Positions 17,871 through 27,949 are shown, counted from the stretch's first letter. The stretch is 64,000 bases of DNA from Candidatus Poribacteria bacterium (GCA_003635315.1 PYJD01000040.1:129276-193275); one strand, 5' to 3'. Made by a program: numbers and translations. Notes: generated by a model from the sequence alone, not told the origin.

Positions 17871-19127
17871 ATGCTACCAAGACGTATTCTATTCGCTGCC
17901 TTTGCAATTTCTGCTTCTGCGAGTTTTCTCCTATGTGGCTATGAGTTTATCCGGGCAGTTTCGACATCTCTATATGTAACTTACTATACTGCTGAGAACT
18001 TACCAAGAGTTTGGATTGCCGTTTTCCCTGGGGTATTGCTATTTATCTATTTCTATGGACGTCTACTATCAGCATTTGGCGCGACACGTGCTTTGGCAAT
18101 CACATCACTCTTTTCAAGTGGTCTAATTTTTCTATGTTTTTTAGCATTAAAAATGGGTTTCCATTTTGCTGCTGCTATTATATATGTCTTTCGAGAGGCA
18201 TATATCGTAATAATTATTGAACAAATCTGGTCATTTGTAAATAGTACATTAACCTCAAAGCAAGCAAAGACAATTAACGGTCCGTTCTGTGCTATCGCCT
18301 CTGTCGGATCTGTTGTGGGTGGAGTACTGGTAGGAATGTTTGCAGTATCAGTAGGGTCTATCAACTTACTACTCGGTGCTGTTATATCATTAATTCCAAC
18401 GGCATTCTTTGCTGTAATCGCATATAGTCTCGCAGGTGAACCAAAACCAACTGAGTTAGAAGCAGGAGGAAAGTTAGGACATCTCGGAGTTAAAACGCTG
18501 TTTAGGTCAAAATACTTGTTGATGGTAGCAATATTAGTTATTAGTACACAAGTCATATCGTCTGTTCTTGATCTACGCTTCAATGGATTTGTTGAAGCTG
18601 AAATCACTGAAACTGATTCGATGACTTCATATTACGGAATTTTCTACGCAAGACTGGCTGCAATTTCTGCAATATTACAATTGATTGTTGTTCCTTTTGC
18701 ACTACGGTTAGTATCAATTAGAGTCATCCATGTTCTAATCCCAATTATACATCTACTGAATGGACTAATTCTATCTATTTCTCCATCACTTAAAACTGGT
18801 GCAAGGGCATTTCTTACTTTCAAAGCCTTAGATTATTCACTCTTTCGAGCAGGTAAAGAACTCTTTTATATGCCTTTATCTTATGATGAAAGATATCGCT
18901 GCAAACAAATTATTGATTCCTTTGGGTATCGATCAGCAAAGAGTGGTAGTGCAAGTATCCTTGAGTTAGTACGTCTAATTGTAGTAAGAATTCCTGGTAT
19001 CGCTTTATCAATAACTGCTATGGCAATTTCATGTGTTTGGGCTGTTCTTGTCTCAAGTATATCATCACAATATATTAAGCTTGAAAAAACAGTTAAAACG
19101 GTTGACAATAGTGATACTAATATGTAG
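17871..19127 (+). CDS. NTT/MFS-like membrane carrier (ATP:ADP antiporter-type)
   Basis: Integral membrane protein of 418 residues with about 11-12 hydrophobic segments. The stretch ALDYSLFRAGKELFYMPLS followed by RYRCKQIIDSFGYRSAKSGSA matches the signature region of the Npt/Tlc nucleotide carrier superfamily, in which KELLYIPLS and VIDTFVYR are typical. Whether it carries nucleotides is uncertain, because free-living bacteria have distant members of unknown substrate. It follows PhyH, each with its own promoter, and its 3' end contains the promoter of the next gene. Confidence 0.65.
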   Translation: MLPRRILFAAFAISASASFLLCGYEFIRAVSTSLYVTYYTAENLPRVWIAVFPGVLLFIYFYGRLLSAFGATRALAITSLFSSGLIFLCFLALKMGFHFAAAIIYVFREAYIVIIIEQIWSFVNSTLTSKQAKTINGPFCAIASVGSVVGGVLVGMFAVSVGSINLLLGAVISLIPTAFFAVIAYSLAGEPKPTELEAGGKLGHLGVKTLFRSKYLLMVAILVISTQVISSVLDLRFNGFVEAEITETDSMTSYYGIFYARLAAISAILQLIVVPFALRLVSIRVIHVLIPIIHLLNGLILSISPSLKTGARAFLTFKALDYSLFRAGKELFYMPLSYDERYRCKQIIDSFGYRSAKSGSASILELVRLIVVRIPGIALSITAMAISCVWAVLVSSISSQYIKLEKTVKTVDNSDTNM

Positions 19128-19130
19128 AAT
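19102..19130 (+). promoter_or_regulatory. Promoter of the lipoprotein gene, inside the carrier's 3' end
   Basis: TTGACA, 17 bases, TAGAAT. It overlaps the last codons and stop of the carrier gene and lies about 38 bases upstream of GTG 19168. Confidence 0.65.
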
Positions 19131-19167
19131 ACATGTAATCTACGACTCTAATTGGAGGGAGAAGACT

Positions 19168-19926
19168 GTGAAAAATGCTACTTATGTAAGTATTCTGATA
19201 CGGGTATTCATTTCTGGAACTCTGATATTTTTTATCGGATTGATAGTCGGTTGTGCAATGACGCCTCAACCCAGTATTGATGTCTTCATTGAACCTGTTG
19301 AAAGTTCCACACACACATCAATGAATCCTGAAACAGGTGCTGTAACTATAGTCCAAAAAGGGGTGGCTGTTACAATTAGACCACTCGACGAAGTAGAACT
19401 CTTCTCATTAACTGAAAACCCACGCATTAATCCGTTTATAATTGTTGAAAATAATGGGAATGTAAATACAATTTACACAGTTTTTGAATTAGTAGTTCAT
19501 AATCTTGAATCCTCTCGTGTCCTTGTTGATGAATCTGCATTACTCATTGATCATGGCGGTTCTCAATACGCTAATCTCCCGTATGACTACTTTAAAGATC
19601 TATATCAGAATATTGATAACGATGCACAAACTGCCATACCACCAAGGCATCATCCTTATGTACGTAGACATTATCCATACTACCAGACATACTTAGATCT
19701 GGAAGCTTTGAAAGATGGACATGCCATTGTAGCTGACAGCCTTTTTGAAAGTGGAAAGTTATTTCACGGGGCTAAACGTAGTGGATATATAGTTTTTGAC
19801 AAATTAGGTCTTGACACAACAGATATGCATATAATTGTGCCTGAAGTTCGTATCGTTGTCTCAGAAAATAAACAGGAAAAACTAAAGTTCAAATTTGATT
19901 TCAGACAAGTTGTTGCTGAGAAATAA
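19168..19926 (+). CDS. Predicted lipoprotein of unknown function
   Basis: The track starts at 19033 inside the previous gene. GTG 19168, with GGAGGGAG about eight bases upstream, gives a lipoprotein signal: a hydrophobic core ending in LIVGC, with the Cys as the lipidation site. The mature part of about 220 residues looks all-beta (TVFELVVHNLESSRVLVD, VPEVRIVVSENKQEKLKFKFDFRQ) and contains a His/Tyr-rich loop (HHPYVRRHYPYYQTY). No family is recognised. It is probably anchored to a membrane. Confidence 0.8.
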   Translation: MKNATYVSILIRVFISGTLIFFIGLIVGCAMTPQPSIDVFIEPVESSTHTSMNPETGAVTIVQKGVAVTIRPLDEVELFSLTENPRINPFIIVENNGNVNTIYTVFELVVHNLESSRVLVDESALLIDHGGSQYANLPYDYFKDLYQNIDNDAQTAIPPRHHPYVRRHYPYYQTYLDLEALKDGHAIVADSLFESGKLFHGAKRSGYIVFDKLGLDTTDMHIIVPEVRIVVSENKQEKLKFKFDFRQVVAEK

Positions 19927-19989
19927 GAATTCATACATTTTAATCTAACAACAATTCCGTTGCTGTAGTATCTTAAGGAGTACGTTTTA

Positions 19990-21189
19990 ATGAGAAATTG
20001 GTTAATTGGACTACTTTTAGTGCCTTTTGTATTTGTACTGAGTTGTGATTCAGGAAATCAAGTAAGAGTCGCAGTAGCAGGTCCATTTACTGGAAATGCA
20101 GCTGCTTTCGGTGAGATGATAAAGCGTGGGGCAGAACTTAAGGCAAAGGAAATTAATGAAGCTGGTGGCATTAAAGAAATTAATGAAAACGGAGAAATCA
20201 GAGCAAGGCAACTCACGCTCGTTTTTGGTGATGATGTAGGAACTGAAAAAGAAGCTAAAGCTGTTGCTACACGTTTTGCTACTGATAGACGTATCTTGGC
20301 TGTTGTCGGACACTTTAACAGTTCATGTTCCTTAGCTGGTAAAAGTATATATAAGGAAAACGGGATTGTGGAATTGTCACCCGGTTCTACTAATGTTGAT
20401 GTATGTCAAGGAAGTGATTGGACTTTCAGAAATCTATATCGCGACGATTTCCAAGGAGCTTTTATTGCCAGATATATTAAGAATATTCTCACTGAATATA
20501 AAACTGTAAGCGTTCTCTTCGATAATGATGATTATGGAAGGGGATTAAAAGATGCATTTACTGCAGAAGCAAGAAGAATTGAGTTAGAGGTAGTTTCGGA
20601 AAAAGCATACGATCGAGATACTACGGATTACACCGCACAACTTACAAGCATAAACGCTGATAATCCCGATATTATCTTTGTGTCCGGCCTGTATGGACAA
20701 GCCGCATTGATAGTTAAGCAAGCACGTAACCTCGGTATCACCGCGCAATTTTTCGGTGCTGACGGTATTGATTCTCCGGAATTTCTAAAAAATGCTGGCG
20801 CTGCAGCAAATGGAACTTTACTAACAACACCCTTCACTTTTGGGGCAGGCGGTGAAGAAGCAGCAAAGGTAGCAGAGGCTTTTGAAGCTGAATATGGGGT
20901 GCCTCCTGATACTTGGGCAGCACTAACTTATGATGCAATGGGGATGATTGCCGAAGCAATTGAGAAAACATATAATAGTAAGGCTACACTCGCTGAAAAC
21001 CGAAAAGCTATACGCGATCATTTAGCTGGATTAGATACACCTGAGGAGGGATACACAGGGATCACAGGATTGACATATTTCGACACAAATGGAGATACTG
21101 TGAATAAACCTGCATACGTAAAAATCGTAAAAGACGGCAATTATACCACAGCTGAAAAACAAATGCTCGATATCGCATCACAGAACTAA
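19990..21189 (+). CDS. Branched-chain amino-acid-type ABC transporter substrate-binding lipoprotein
   Basis: Periplasmic-binding protein of the LivJ/LivK (type I) fold. The lipobox is at the start (FVFVLSC). Family motifs include VAVAGPFTGNAAAFGEMIKRGAELKAKEINEAGG, VVGHFNSSCSLAGKSIY, DNDDYGRGLKDAF, and YDRDTTDYTAQLTSINADNPDIIF. The ligand could be a branched-chain amino acid, another amino acid or urea. SD AAGGAG precedes ATG 19990. It is followed by its LivH- and LivM-type permeases, but not by ATPases. Confidence 0.9.
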   Translation: MRNWLIGLLLVPFVFVLSCDSGNQVRVAVAGPFTGNAAAFGEMIKRGAELKAKEINEAGGIKEINENGEIRARQLTLVFGDDVGTEKEAKAVATRFATDRRILAVVGHFNSSCSLAGKSIYKENGIVELSPGSTNVDVCQGSDWTFRNLYRDDFQGAFIARYIKNILTEYKTVSVLFDNDDYGRGLKDAFTAEARRIELEVVSEKAYDRDTTDYTAQLTSINADNPDIIFVSGLYGQAALIVKQARNLGITAQFFGADGIDSPEFLKNAGAAANGTLLTTPFTFGAGGEEAAKVAEAFEAEYGVPPDTWAALTYDAMGMIAEAIEKTYNSKATLAENRKAIRDHLAGLDTPEEGYTGITGLTYFDTNGDTVNKPAYVKIVKDGNYTTAEKQMLDIASQN

Positions 21190-21204
21190 TATCTCTTTCT
21201 AATC

Positions 21205-21226
21205 CTCTAACATAAGGGAGTTAGAG
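21205..21226 (+). promoter_or_regulatory. Small hairpin between binding protein and LivH genes
   Basis: CTCTAAC / GTTAGAG, 7-bp stem, 8-base loop, 16 bases after the binding-protein stop. No T-run follows. It could be a processing or attenuation hairpin that keeps binding-protein mRNA in excess, as is common in ABC operons. Confidence 0.35.
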
Positions 21227-21253
21227 AATTCCGTTACTAAAAGGTATTCCTAT

Positions 21254-22285
21254 ATGGATGTATTTCTTCAACAATTAATTAACGGTCTGGTTCTTGGTGG
21301 AATATACGCTCTAATCGCCGTCGGCTATACGATGGTTTATGGTATAATTCAACTAATTAACTTCGCTCATGGCGAAGTTTTCATGTTAGGGGCATACTTT
21401 GCATTCACATTAGTCGCATTTTTCCATCTACCATTCTGGGTGGCTGTTCCAATCAGCATGCTGCTCTGTGCTGGTTTTGGGTTGTTGATGGATTTTGTTG
21501 CATACCGACCTATCAGAAATGCACCGCGCCTATCCGCTTTAATTACCGCTATCGGTGTATCTATTGCTCTACAGAATATAGCAAGAATTATCTGGGGTGC
21601 TAAACCCCAACCATTTCCTGAAGAAACCCTTCCATCATTCCTACAACAAGTTAACCCGCTTGAAGAACCAAATATATACTTTTCATTCTTAGGGATAAAC
21701 TTTACTGAAGTAGCAATTAAATTTCCCGGAAATGTTTCATTGGCTTATCTTGATCTTTCTATAATTCTTCTCGCTGTCATCTTAATGGTCGGGTTAAACC
21801 GTATTGTCTCCTTAACAAAGATAGGTAAAGCAATGCGTGCATGTGCACAGAATCGCACCGCTTCAAATCTAATGGGTATCAAGACAAATCAAGTTATAGC
21901 AATTACTTTTGCCATTGGATCCGCATTAGGAGCTATCGCAGGGGTGATGGTGGGTGTCCGTGAATACATTGAACCTACCATGGGATACTATAAAGGTGTC
22001 GCAGCCTTTGCAGCAGCTGTTCTTGGTGGAATTGGTAATATTACTGGAGCAATGGTGGGTGGACTTCTTATGGGAATTGCAGAAGTATTTGGCGCGGGTT
22101 ACATTGACCCAATTATTGAATTTATAGCAACAAATGTTGGACTCGGTGAATATTATGAGGCTGGTACTATCTCGAATAGTTATGGATCCGGATATCGCGT
22201 TGCTATTTCTTATATCGTCATGATTATCGTGATCCTAATACGACCAACAGGTTTATTTGGTAAATCAACAGGACATCGTGCTTAA
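21254..22285 (+). CDS. livH: LivH-type ABC transporter permease
   Basis: Inner-membrane subunit of a HAAT-family importer. Motifs: LINGLVLGGIYALIAVGYTMVYGII near the N-terminus, INFAHGEVFMLGAY, GKAMRACAQNRTASNLMGI (the EAA-like loop contacting the ATPase), and AVLGGIGNITGAMVGGLLMGIAE. About 8-9 membrane segments; 343 residues is slightly longer than usual because of a loop near residues 115-155. It pairs with LivM directly downstream. Confidence 0.9.
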   Translation: MDVFLQQLINGLVLGGIYALIAVGYTMVYGIIQLINFAHGEVFMLGAYFAFTLVAFFHLPFWVAVPISMLLCAGFGLLMDFVAYRPIRNAPRLSALITAIGVSIALQNIARIIWGAKPQPFPEETLPSFLQQVNPLEEPNIYFSFLGINFTEVAIKFPGNVSLAYLDLSIILLAVILMVGLNRIVSLTKIGKAMRACAQNRTASNLMGIKTNQVIAITFAIGSALGAIAGVMVGVREYIEPTMGYYKGVAAFAAAVLGGIGNITGAMVGGLLMGIAEVFGAGYIDPIIEFIATNVGLGEYYEAGTISNSYGSGYRVAISYIVMIIVILIRPTGLFGKSTGHRA

Positions 22286-22337
22286 TAAGTAGACATACCT
22301 TTCATATAAATTGAATACTGTAATCGGATTGAAACTG

Positions 22338-23405
22338 ATGTCAAAAAATATAATACCCAATTCCATTTTCGAATATTATAAAAGCAAGTCTTCATTCATA
22401 CTGAATCAGCTAACCCTGACACGTTTCATCTTATTCTTAATTATACTATTCCTTCCCACAATACTATTTAGTTTAGATGCAATTATAAAGTTCTTCTCCG
22501 ATAGAAATATCTATATTGATCTACCGAGTGGTGATTATATACTCTACATCTGTGTCCAGGTTTGTGTTTATATTTTGCTGGCTATAGGATTAAATATTGT
22601 TTGTGGATTTACAGGATTATTAGACCTTGGTTACGTAGCATTTTATCTTGTTGGAGGGTATACAGCAGGTCTTTTGATGACCAATCATGGGTTTAATTAT
22701 TTCTTAGTACTCCCTTTGGCTATCTTAAATGGTGGCTTATGGGGATTAATACGAGGAGCACCAACGCTTCGTCTCACAGGGGATTATTTCGCTATTGTCA
22801 CATTCGGTTTTGCTGAATTACTATTTCGGGCTGTCAAAAATGAAATCTGGTTAATTCAAGATATTAACGGGTTTGTTAAAGATATTCCATCAGTAAATAT
22901 ACCGTACACCAAGATAGTGTTATACCAGAATTGGCATCATTATTACCACATTCTTATTCTTATCGGAATCGTTATTTTCATTACCTATAGGTTGAAAAAT
23001 TCTCGCGTCGGAAGAGCATGGATCGCAATACGAGAGGATGAACAAGCAGCAGCTTGTATGGGAATCAATGTAAGTCGTTATAAGTCTCTGGCATTTGCAA
23101 TTAGTGCTGCAATTGGAGGTCTTGGTGGGGCATTCTTAGCTCCATTCTGGGGAATTATTAGTGCAAAAGCATTCGAATTTTGGGAATCAATTTTAATTCT
23201 CTGTATGGTTATACTTGGCGGTAAAGGTAGTATTAGAGGGGCAATCATAGGAGCAGTTTTCCTCGGTTCTTTAAGTGAAATCTTACGTGAAATACTACTT
23301 AGGGTCCCTCAATTCTCAAGCGCTCGTATTTTAATATTTGGTGTTATTCTTGTATTACTGATGCGTTTCCGTCCTGACGGACTCATCTATAAAAAATCAG
23401 TATAA
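22338..23405 (+). CDS. livM: LivM-type ABC transporter permease
   Basis: Second transmembrane subunit of the importer. Visible: LAIGLNIVCGFTGLLDLGYVAFYLVGGY, LRLTGDYFAIVTFGFAEL, GRAWIAIREDEQAAACMGIN (the EAA-like loop), FWESILILCMVILGGKGSIRGAIIGA, and LLMRFRPDGL. The track start TTG 22311 is less likely than ATG 22338. No LivG or LivF ATPase follows; the next gene is on the other strand, so the ATPases must be encoded elsewhere. Confidence 0.88.
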   Translation: MSKNIIPNSIFEYYKSKSSFILNQLTLTRFILFLIILFLPTILFSLDAIIKFFSDRNIYIDLPSGDYILYICVQVCVYILLAIGLNIVCGFTGLLDLGYVAFYLVGGYTAGLLMTNHGFNYFLVLPLAILNGGLWGLIRGAPTLRLTGDYFAIVTFGFAELLFRAVKNEIWLIQDINGFVKDIPSVNIPYTKIVLYQNWHHYYHILILIGIVIFITYRLKNSRVGRAWIAIREDEQAAACMGINVSRYKSLAFAISAAIGGLGGAFLAPFWGIISAKAFEFWESILILCMVILGGKGSIRGAIIGAVFLGSLSEILREILLRVPQFSSARILIFGVILVLLMRFRPDGLIYKKSV

Positions 23406-23469
23406 TCGTTTTCTCACTAATTCATTTTAGGTCTCTAAAACACTGAACACTACATCATCACATACAATC

Positions 23470-24480
23470 TCAAGTCTTCCAGACTCTCGGAATTAGCAAT
23501 TCCAATACCAACAACACTAAAGCGAACCCTATAAACCATTGATACCTATCTTGGTATTCCCCATTAGTTCGAATCCTATATTTTTGCTTCTCAAGCTTGG
23601 ATAAATCAGAGACCAATTTCGATACCCCTTCATTTACATGATAATACTGTCCATTTCCCATTGTAGCAACTTCCCTAAGATGCTGTTCATCCAATTGAGT
23701 TAATACCAGCTGTCCATTCATATCCCGTTTATAACCCTTACTTTCTTCTGGAAGCAATATCGGAATCGGTTTGCTTGCTATCCCAACCCCAACGCAATAT
23801 ATATGTATACCGTTCAATTGAGCTGAATCTACTTCTGTAAGTGTCTCTACACTGTGATCCTCACCATCAGTAAATAAGACTATTGCCTTATGTGCCCTTG
23901 AATTAATTAATCCTGCATTGAATCTGTTTTGTTCAATTATCAACCTTGATGATGCAATATTTATCGCATTTCCTATATTTGTTCCTCTGTGGACAATGGT
24001 TTCAGAGGAAACTGCACCTAAAAATTCTCTTAGCGTATGGAGATCATAGGTTAAGGGACATACAATAAAACTCTCTTCAGCAAAATAAAGTAACCCAACT
24101 CGATTTCCTCCAAGTTGGGTTAACAACTCTGACATGACCTGTTTTGCTTGTGTTAGACGTCTATCTGAATTTGCCTCTTTTGCAAGCATACTTGTGGATA
24201 TATCTAAAGCAAGTACTACATCTAACCTTTCAGATACACTCTCTGGTTTTGCTCCCCATTGTGGACGTGCTAATCCTAAACACATTAAAACAAAACATAA
24301 CAGTAGCAATATTACTCGAATTTTGTATTTCAGAAACTGAGGAACAGGTAAACTTCTTTGAAATAATAGGAAAGACTTTTTCTTACGAATATAACCGTAA
24401 ATTAGGAGTAGTGCTATGATTGGAAATCCAAACCATAATACATTTAGATATTCAGGACTACCAAAACGAAACCAATTCAT
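23470..24480 (-). CDS. BatA-like VWA-domain membrane protein
   Basis: Two N-terminal membrane segments, then a von Willebrand A domain with a full MIDAS (DISTSM) and FTDGEDH, then a C-terminal membrane segment (WFIGFALVLLVLELLIPRV). The order TM-TM-VWA-TM and LARPQWG before the VWA are typical of Bat (Bacteroides aerotolerance) proteins, usually encoded with a MoxR ATPase and a DUF58 protein. Neither partner is next to it here. It lies convergent to livM and upstream of the glpD-like gene on the same strand. Confidence 0.85.
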   Translation of the reverse strand: MNWFRFGSPEYLNVLWFGFPIIALLLIYGYIRKKKSFLLFQRSLPVPQFLKYKIRVILLLLCFVLMCLGLARPQWGAKPESVSERLDVVLALDISTSMLAKEANSDRRLTQAKQVMSELLTQLGGNRVGLLYFAEESFIVCPLTYDLHTLREFLGAVSSETIVHRGTNIGNAINIASSRLIIEQNRFNAGLINSRAHKAIVLFTDGEDHSVETLTEVDSAQLNGIHIYCVGVGIASKPIPILLPEESKGYKRDMNGQLVLTQLDEQHLREVATMGNGQYYHVNEGVSKLVSDLSKLEKQKYRIRTNGEYQDRYQWFIGFALVLLVLELLIPRVWKT

Positions 24481-24625
24481 AGCTAATGACAGTCTATAAG
24501 AAAAAGGAAAGAAGGAGAACTGTTATATTGATAACACTAAGTAATTACGAAAGGGGTGTTTACTAAGATAATGTATAACACCTTATAAGTAGGATATGAA
24601 TCAATTAAAAATTCAATAGGTTAAT

Positions 24626-26335
24626 CTAAATATTTGAATTCAGGAGGTTTATACGTTTGTTATATTTCTCAACTTCTGATGTAATTCTTGGTTGATCCCA
24701 ATTGTTTTTCTCTCCTATGAATTCAGCAACGGAACCTGCAATATCTGTCCCTTGTCCTTGCGTCCATCCTATACGAGTACGTCTCCAGAGTAAATCCTCA
24801 AGTGTAATAGCCATTTCCCCCCAACATGAATACACGATTTCCGCCTTAATAAATGGCAACCTTTCTGAGATCGGTTCAGAAAGTGTTGAATCATCAACTA
24901 TAAGCTTTTTGATGTGAAGATAGCCTTCCATACCGTATCGATGGATTAATCTATCTCTGCCATCCGTTAATGTTAAGCATTTTAATGTATCTATATCTGA
25001 GGTATCACTCATTTTAATATCATCTGATATTGCCGCTGGAAGTGGCAATAATGCTGTTTTACAGTCTCTTTCAACATTTAGAGATTCGGCAATATAATCA
25101 ACGGTTTCTTCTGCAATCTGTCTATGGGTTGTTAATTTCCCTCCATATACATACAATATACCACTTTGACTATCAGTGATGAGATGATCTCTTGACACAA
25201 ACTCAGAACGAGAGCTGATACGACTCGCTAATCCATTGTTAGCAATCAGAGGACGGACACCAGCATAAGATCCTATTATTGAATCTCTACTTAGTGATAG
25301 ATTCGGATATACACGTTTGGTTTCTGAAAGTAGGTATTCTATCTCCTTCTTAGATGAACAAACTGATTCAAGTTCATTTTCTGGAGTAGTTTCAGTTGTT
25401 CCAACTATTGAAGTGTCATGTTGACCAGGTAAAATGAATATTGCCCTCTGTTTTTCATTATTATTTTTTTCAGACTGAGTGATTGCTACTATACCATACG
25501 GAACTGATGTAGATGTATCGGCACATCGAGGGAGAATTATGTGTATTCCTTTCGCCTTATCTGTTACCAGTCGTGAGTGTCCATCATAACTTGGATCTTT
25601 CTCCCATATTTTATCTGTCCACGGTCCTGTAGCAGATACAATCCGTCTTGATGAAATCTCAAAACGGTCACCTGAAATAACATCCTCTACCGATACCTTG
25701 AACATCGGATCAGACTTATCAGGCATCTTGTTATAACCAAGAAAACGGACATAATTGGAAATTACCCCACCATGTTGATGAGCATCCTTGAGAATTGCCA
25801 ATGTTAATCTTGCATCATCTACCTGACTATCCCATAATACTACGCAACCCTTTAGATCATCAGTAGCAATAGGTCCAAGTAGTGTTTCTATTCTTTTACA
25901 ATCTCGTATAACTTGAGATTTTTCATCTTGGTTTGATTTTGACAGACGATTATATACCCTTGCAGCGACATCAACTCCCAAGAATGGATACGGGTCATCT
26001 TTATAGCAGAGTATGGCTATAGGAATAGGTTTTACAAGATTAGGGGCAGTGTGATGGAGTATTTCACGTTCTTTGCGTGATTGTCTCACTAAACCGATAT
26101 CTAACTTCGAGATATAACGAAAGCCTCCATGAATTAACTGAGAACTCGCGCTACTCGTCCCACATGCAAAATCACCTTGATCAATTAATCCTGATCTTAT
26201 TCCACCATTTAAGGCAAGATCCCGGATTAATCCTGCACCTACAATCCCTCCTCCGATTACTAATACATCTAAAGGTTCTGCTTGTAATGTCTTGATATTA
26301 TCTGAACGAGTTAAATGTGAAAATTCTGCTGACAT
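24626..26335 (-). CDS. glpD: Glycerol-3-phosphate dehydrogenase, FAD-dependent (GlpD/GlpA-type)
   Basis: FAD-linked membrane-associated dehydrogenase oxidising sn-glycerol 3-phosphate to dihydroxyacetone phosphate. The dinucleotide fold DVLVIGGGIVGAGLIRDLALNG is at residues about 23-45, followed by GTSSASSQLIHGGFRYI, RLTLAILKDAHQHGG, VSATGPWTD, and YAGVRPLI. The C-terminal domain carries LLWRRTRIGW. At 569 residues it has the single-subunit GlpD length. No glpK or glpF neighbour is seen. It is separated from the DegT gene by about 190 bases. Confidence 0.9.
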   Translation of the reverse strand: MSAEFSHLTRSDNIKTLQAEPLDVLVIGGGIVGAGLIRDLALNGGIRSGLIDQGDFACGTSSASSQLIHGGFRYISKLDIGLVRQSRKEREILHHTAPNLVKPIPIAILCYKDDPYPFLGVDVAARVYNRLSKSNQDEKSQVIRDCKRIETLLGPIATDDLKGCVVLWDSQVDDARLTLAILKDAHQHGGVISNYVRFLGYNKMPDKSDPMFKVSVEDVISGDRFEISSRRIVSATGPWTDKIWEKDPSYDGHSRLVTDKAKGIHIILPRCADTSTSVPYGIVAITQSEKNNNEKQRAIFILPGQHDTSIVGTTETTPENELESVCSSKKEIEYLLSETKRVYPNLSLSRDSIIGSYAGVRPLIANNGLASRISSRSEFVSRDHLITDSQSGILYVYGGKLTTHRQIAEETVDYIAESLNVERDCKTALLPLPAAISDDIKMSDTSDIDTLKCLTLTDGRDRLIHRYGMEGYLHIKKLIVDDSTLSEPISERLPFIKAEIVYSCWGEMAITLEDLLWRRTRIGWTQGQGTDIAGSVAEFIGEKNNWDQPRITSEVEKYNKRINLLNSNI

Positions 26336-26527
26336 AGTTTTTTCGTTTATATGTAAATGGTTTTTTAGATTGATATATGTATTAGAAATGTATGTTAGGT
26401 GAATAATTATTACAAATTAACTTACGGAAAAAATCTATTTTGTATACAAGAACCAATAAAGTTTATGTGAAAATCGTAAATTAGACTTAATAGGGAACTT
26501 TATTCAAATATAACAAAGTTTAACCTA

Positions 26528-27949
26528 TTAATTATCTAAAGAATTGACAATTTTCTGTGAATTTTCTGAGATTTTGCGAATTGCTGTAAGAATACGTTCA
26601 GCAGCTCCAGAAACTGGCTTTGTTAGTAAAGGCAAAAATATTAACTGTGAACAGATTGTCTCTGTAACCGGAAGGTCTCCAGGTGAATATCCTTCATAAT
26701 CTCCACCTATTTCAGATGAGCACAATGAACCGCGACCATTCATAAATATGTCAATACCTTCAGAAAAGAGCGGTAACGTATGAAGTAATGGATATGGATT
26801 ACTGTTTGTTGGGAGACCTCCTGAGAAAACAGGTACACCGTCTCCAACCAATAATGGATAAGGATTATTATTAGCTAAGACTCCTTCTCTTCGTAATGCT
26901 TCTGCAAAAACAGGAGCAGGAAGACCATGCATCTCTTCCTGAATATAATGAATTGGGAAACCAAAAAATGCTGCTGGTTCCGCACCTTCGTACCTATCAA
27001 TAGGACTTACACCACTAATTTCTTGAAGTCCTTTGTTGATTTCTCGAATATATGTGCGACGATTCGTATTTAACTCATCAAGTTTCTCTAACTGTATAGA
27101 TGCTATACCAATGGCTAATGGATGGGCACGATATTTTACTCCTAATCCCATCGGAGGTAAATGAGAATAAGTAAGTTCAGACGGATTTAGCTTAGGATCT
27201 CCAATACTATCAATAGAACGATTAACTTGACCTAATAAACAAGCACGTTCGAATATCTTAATATCGTTTGTAGCAAGTACACCACCTTCTCCAGCACTCA
27301 CAGCCTTACTCCCCTGCAAACTCCATGCTCCAACATGTCCGATACTTCCGACTGTCTTTCCTTTGTAAGATGCACCATGTGCATGTGAACAATCTTCTAA
27401 TACAGCCACACCTGTTTCCTTACTTAATGCCATCAAACTGTCCATATCACACACATTTCCCCAGAGATGAACAGCGACGATAGCTTTAGTTCTGTCAGTT
27501 ATACGTCTTTCTATATCATCCACATCTATAACTAATGTCTTAGGATCAACTTCGCAGAAAACGGGTCTTGCCATCAACATAAGCGCAGGTGTGATAGAAC
27601 CCATCCAAGTATATGTTGGACAGATAACTTCATCCCCTGGACCAACACCCAGACCAAACATAGCACTATGTAAGGCTGCTGTACCATTTGTTGTACATAC
27701 CGCGTATTCTGTATTATGTCGTATACGCCAATTACGTTCGAAATCTTGAAGTATGGAAGACTTACCAGACAATTCGTTCCGTTCGGTCATTTCCTGTACG
27801 ATTCTTGGTTCATCCTCAGTTATCTGCTTCCATTGATCTAATATAGGAAAGGGTTTCTCTTTAGAAATATCAAATACTGGACTTCCACCTAATATGACAG
27901 GTAAATCCTTGGAAAAGTATTCTGATCTTTTGTCGACTGTTTTATTCAT
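26528..27949 (-). CDS. DegT/DnrJ/EryC1/StrS-family PLP aminotransferase
   Basis: PLP enzyme of the sugar aminotransferase or dehydratase family. Visible: TTNGTAALHSAMFGLGVGPGDEVICP, TWMGSITPALM, VHLWGNVCDMD, VLEDCSHAHGASYKGK, and the Schiff-base Lys in SLQGSKAVSAGEGG. At 473 residues it is longer than the usual 370-400, with an N-terminal extension of about 30 residues and a longer C-terminal half. The His-Ala-His-Gly around the PLP Asp (DCSHAHGA) is the form common in this family. The substrate is unknown; no nucleotide-sugar genes are nearby. Confidence 0.87.
   Translation of the reverse strand: MNKTVDKRSEYFSKDLPVILGGSPVFDISKEKPFPILDQWKQITEDEPRIVQEMTERNELSGKSSILQDFERNWRIRHNTEYAVCTTNGTAALHSAMFGLGVGPGDEVICPTYTWMGSITPALMLMARPVFCEVDPKTLVIDVDDIERRITDRTKAIVAVHLWGNVCDMDSLMALSKETGVAVLEDCSHAHGASYKGKTVGSIGHVGAWSLQGSKAVSAGEGGVLATNDIKIFERACLLGQVNRSIDSIGDPKLNPSELTYSHLPPMGLGVKYRAHPLAIGIASIQLEKLDELNTNRRTYIREINKGLQEISGVSPIDRYEGAEPAAFFGFPIHYIQEEMHGLPAPVFAEALRREGVLANNNPYPLLVGDGVPVFSGGLPTNSNPYPLLHTLPLFSEGIDIFMNGRGSLCSSEIGGDYEGYSPGDLPVTETICSQLIFLPLLTKPVSGAAERILTAIRKISENSQKIVNSLDN

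Noticed and set aside
23555-23580. AGTTCGAATCCT, a tRNA T-loop look-alike
   Set aside because: It lies inside the VWA gene on the minus strand, and no acceptor, D or anticodon stems surround it.
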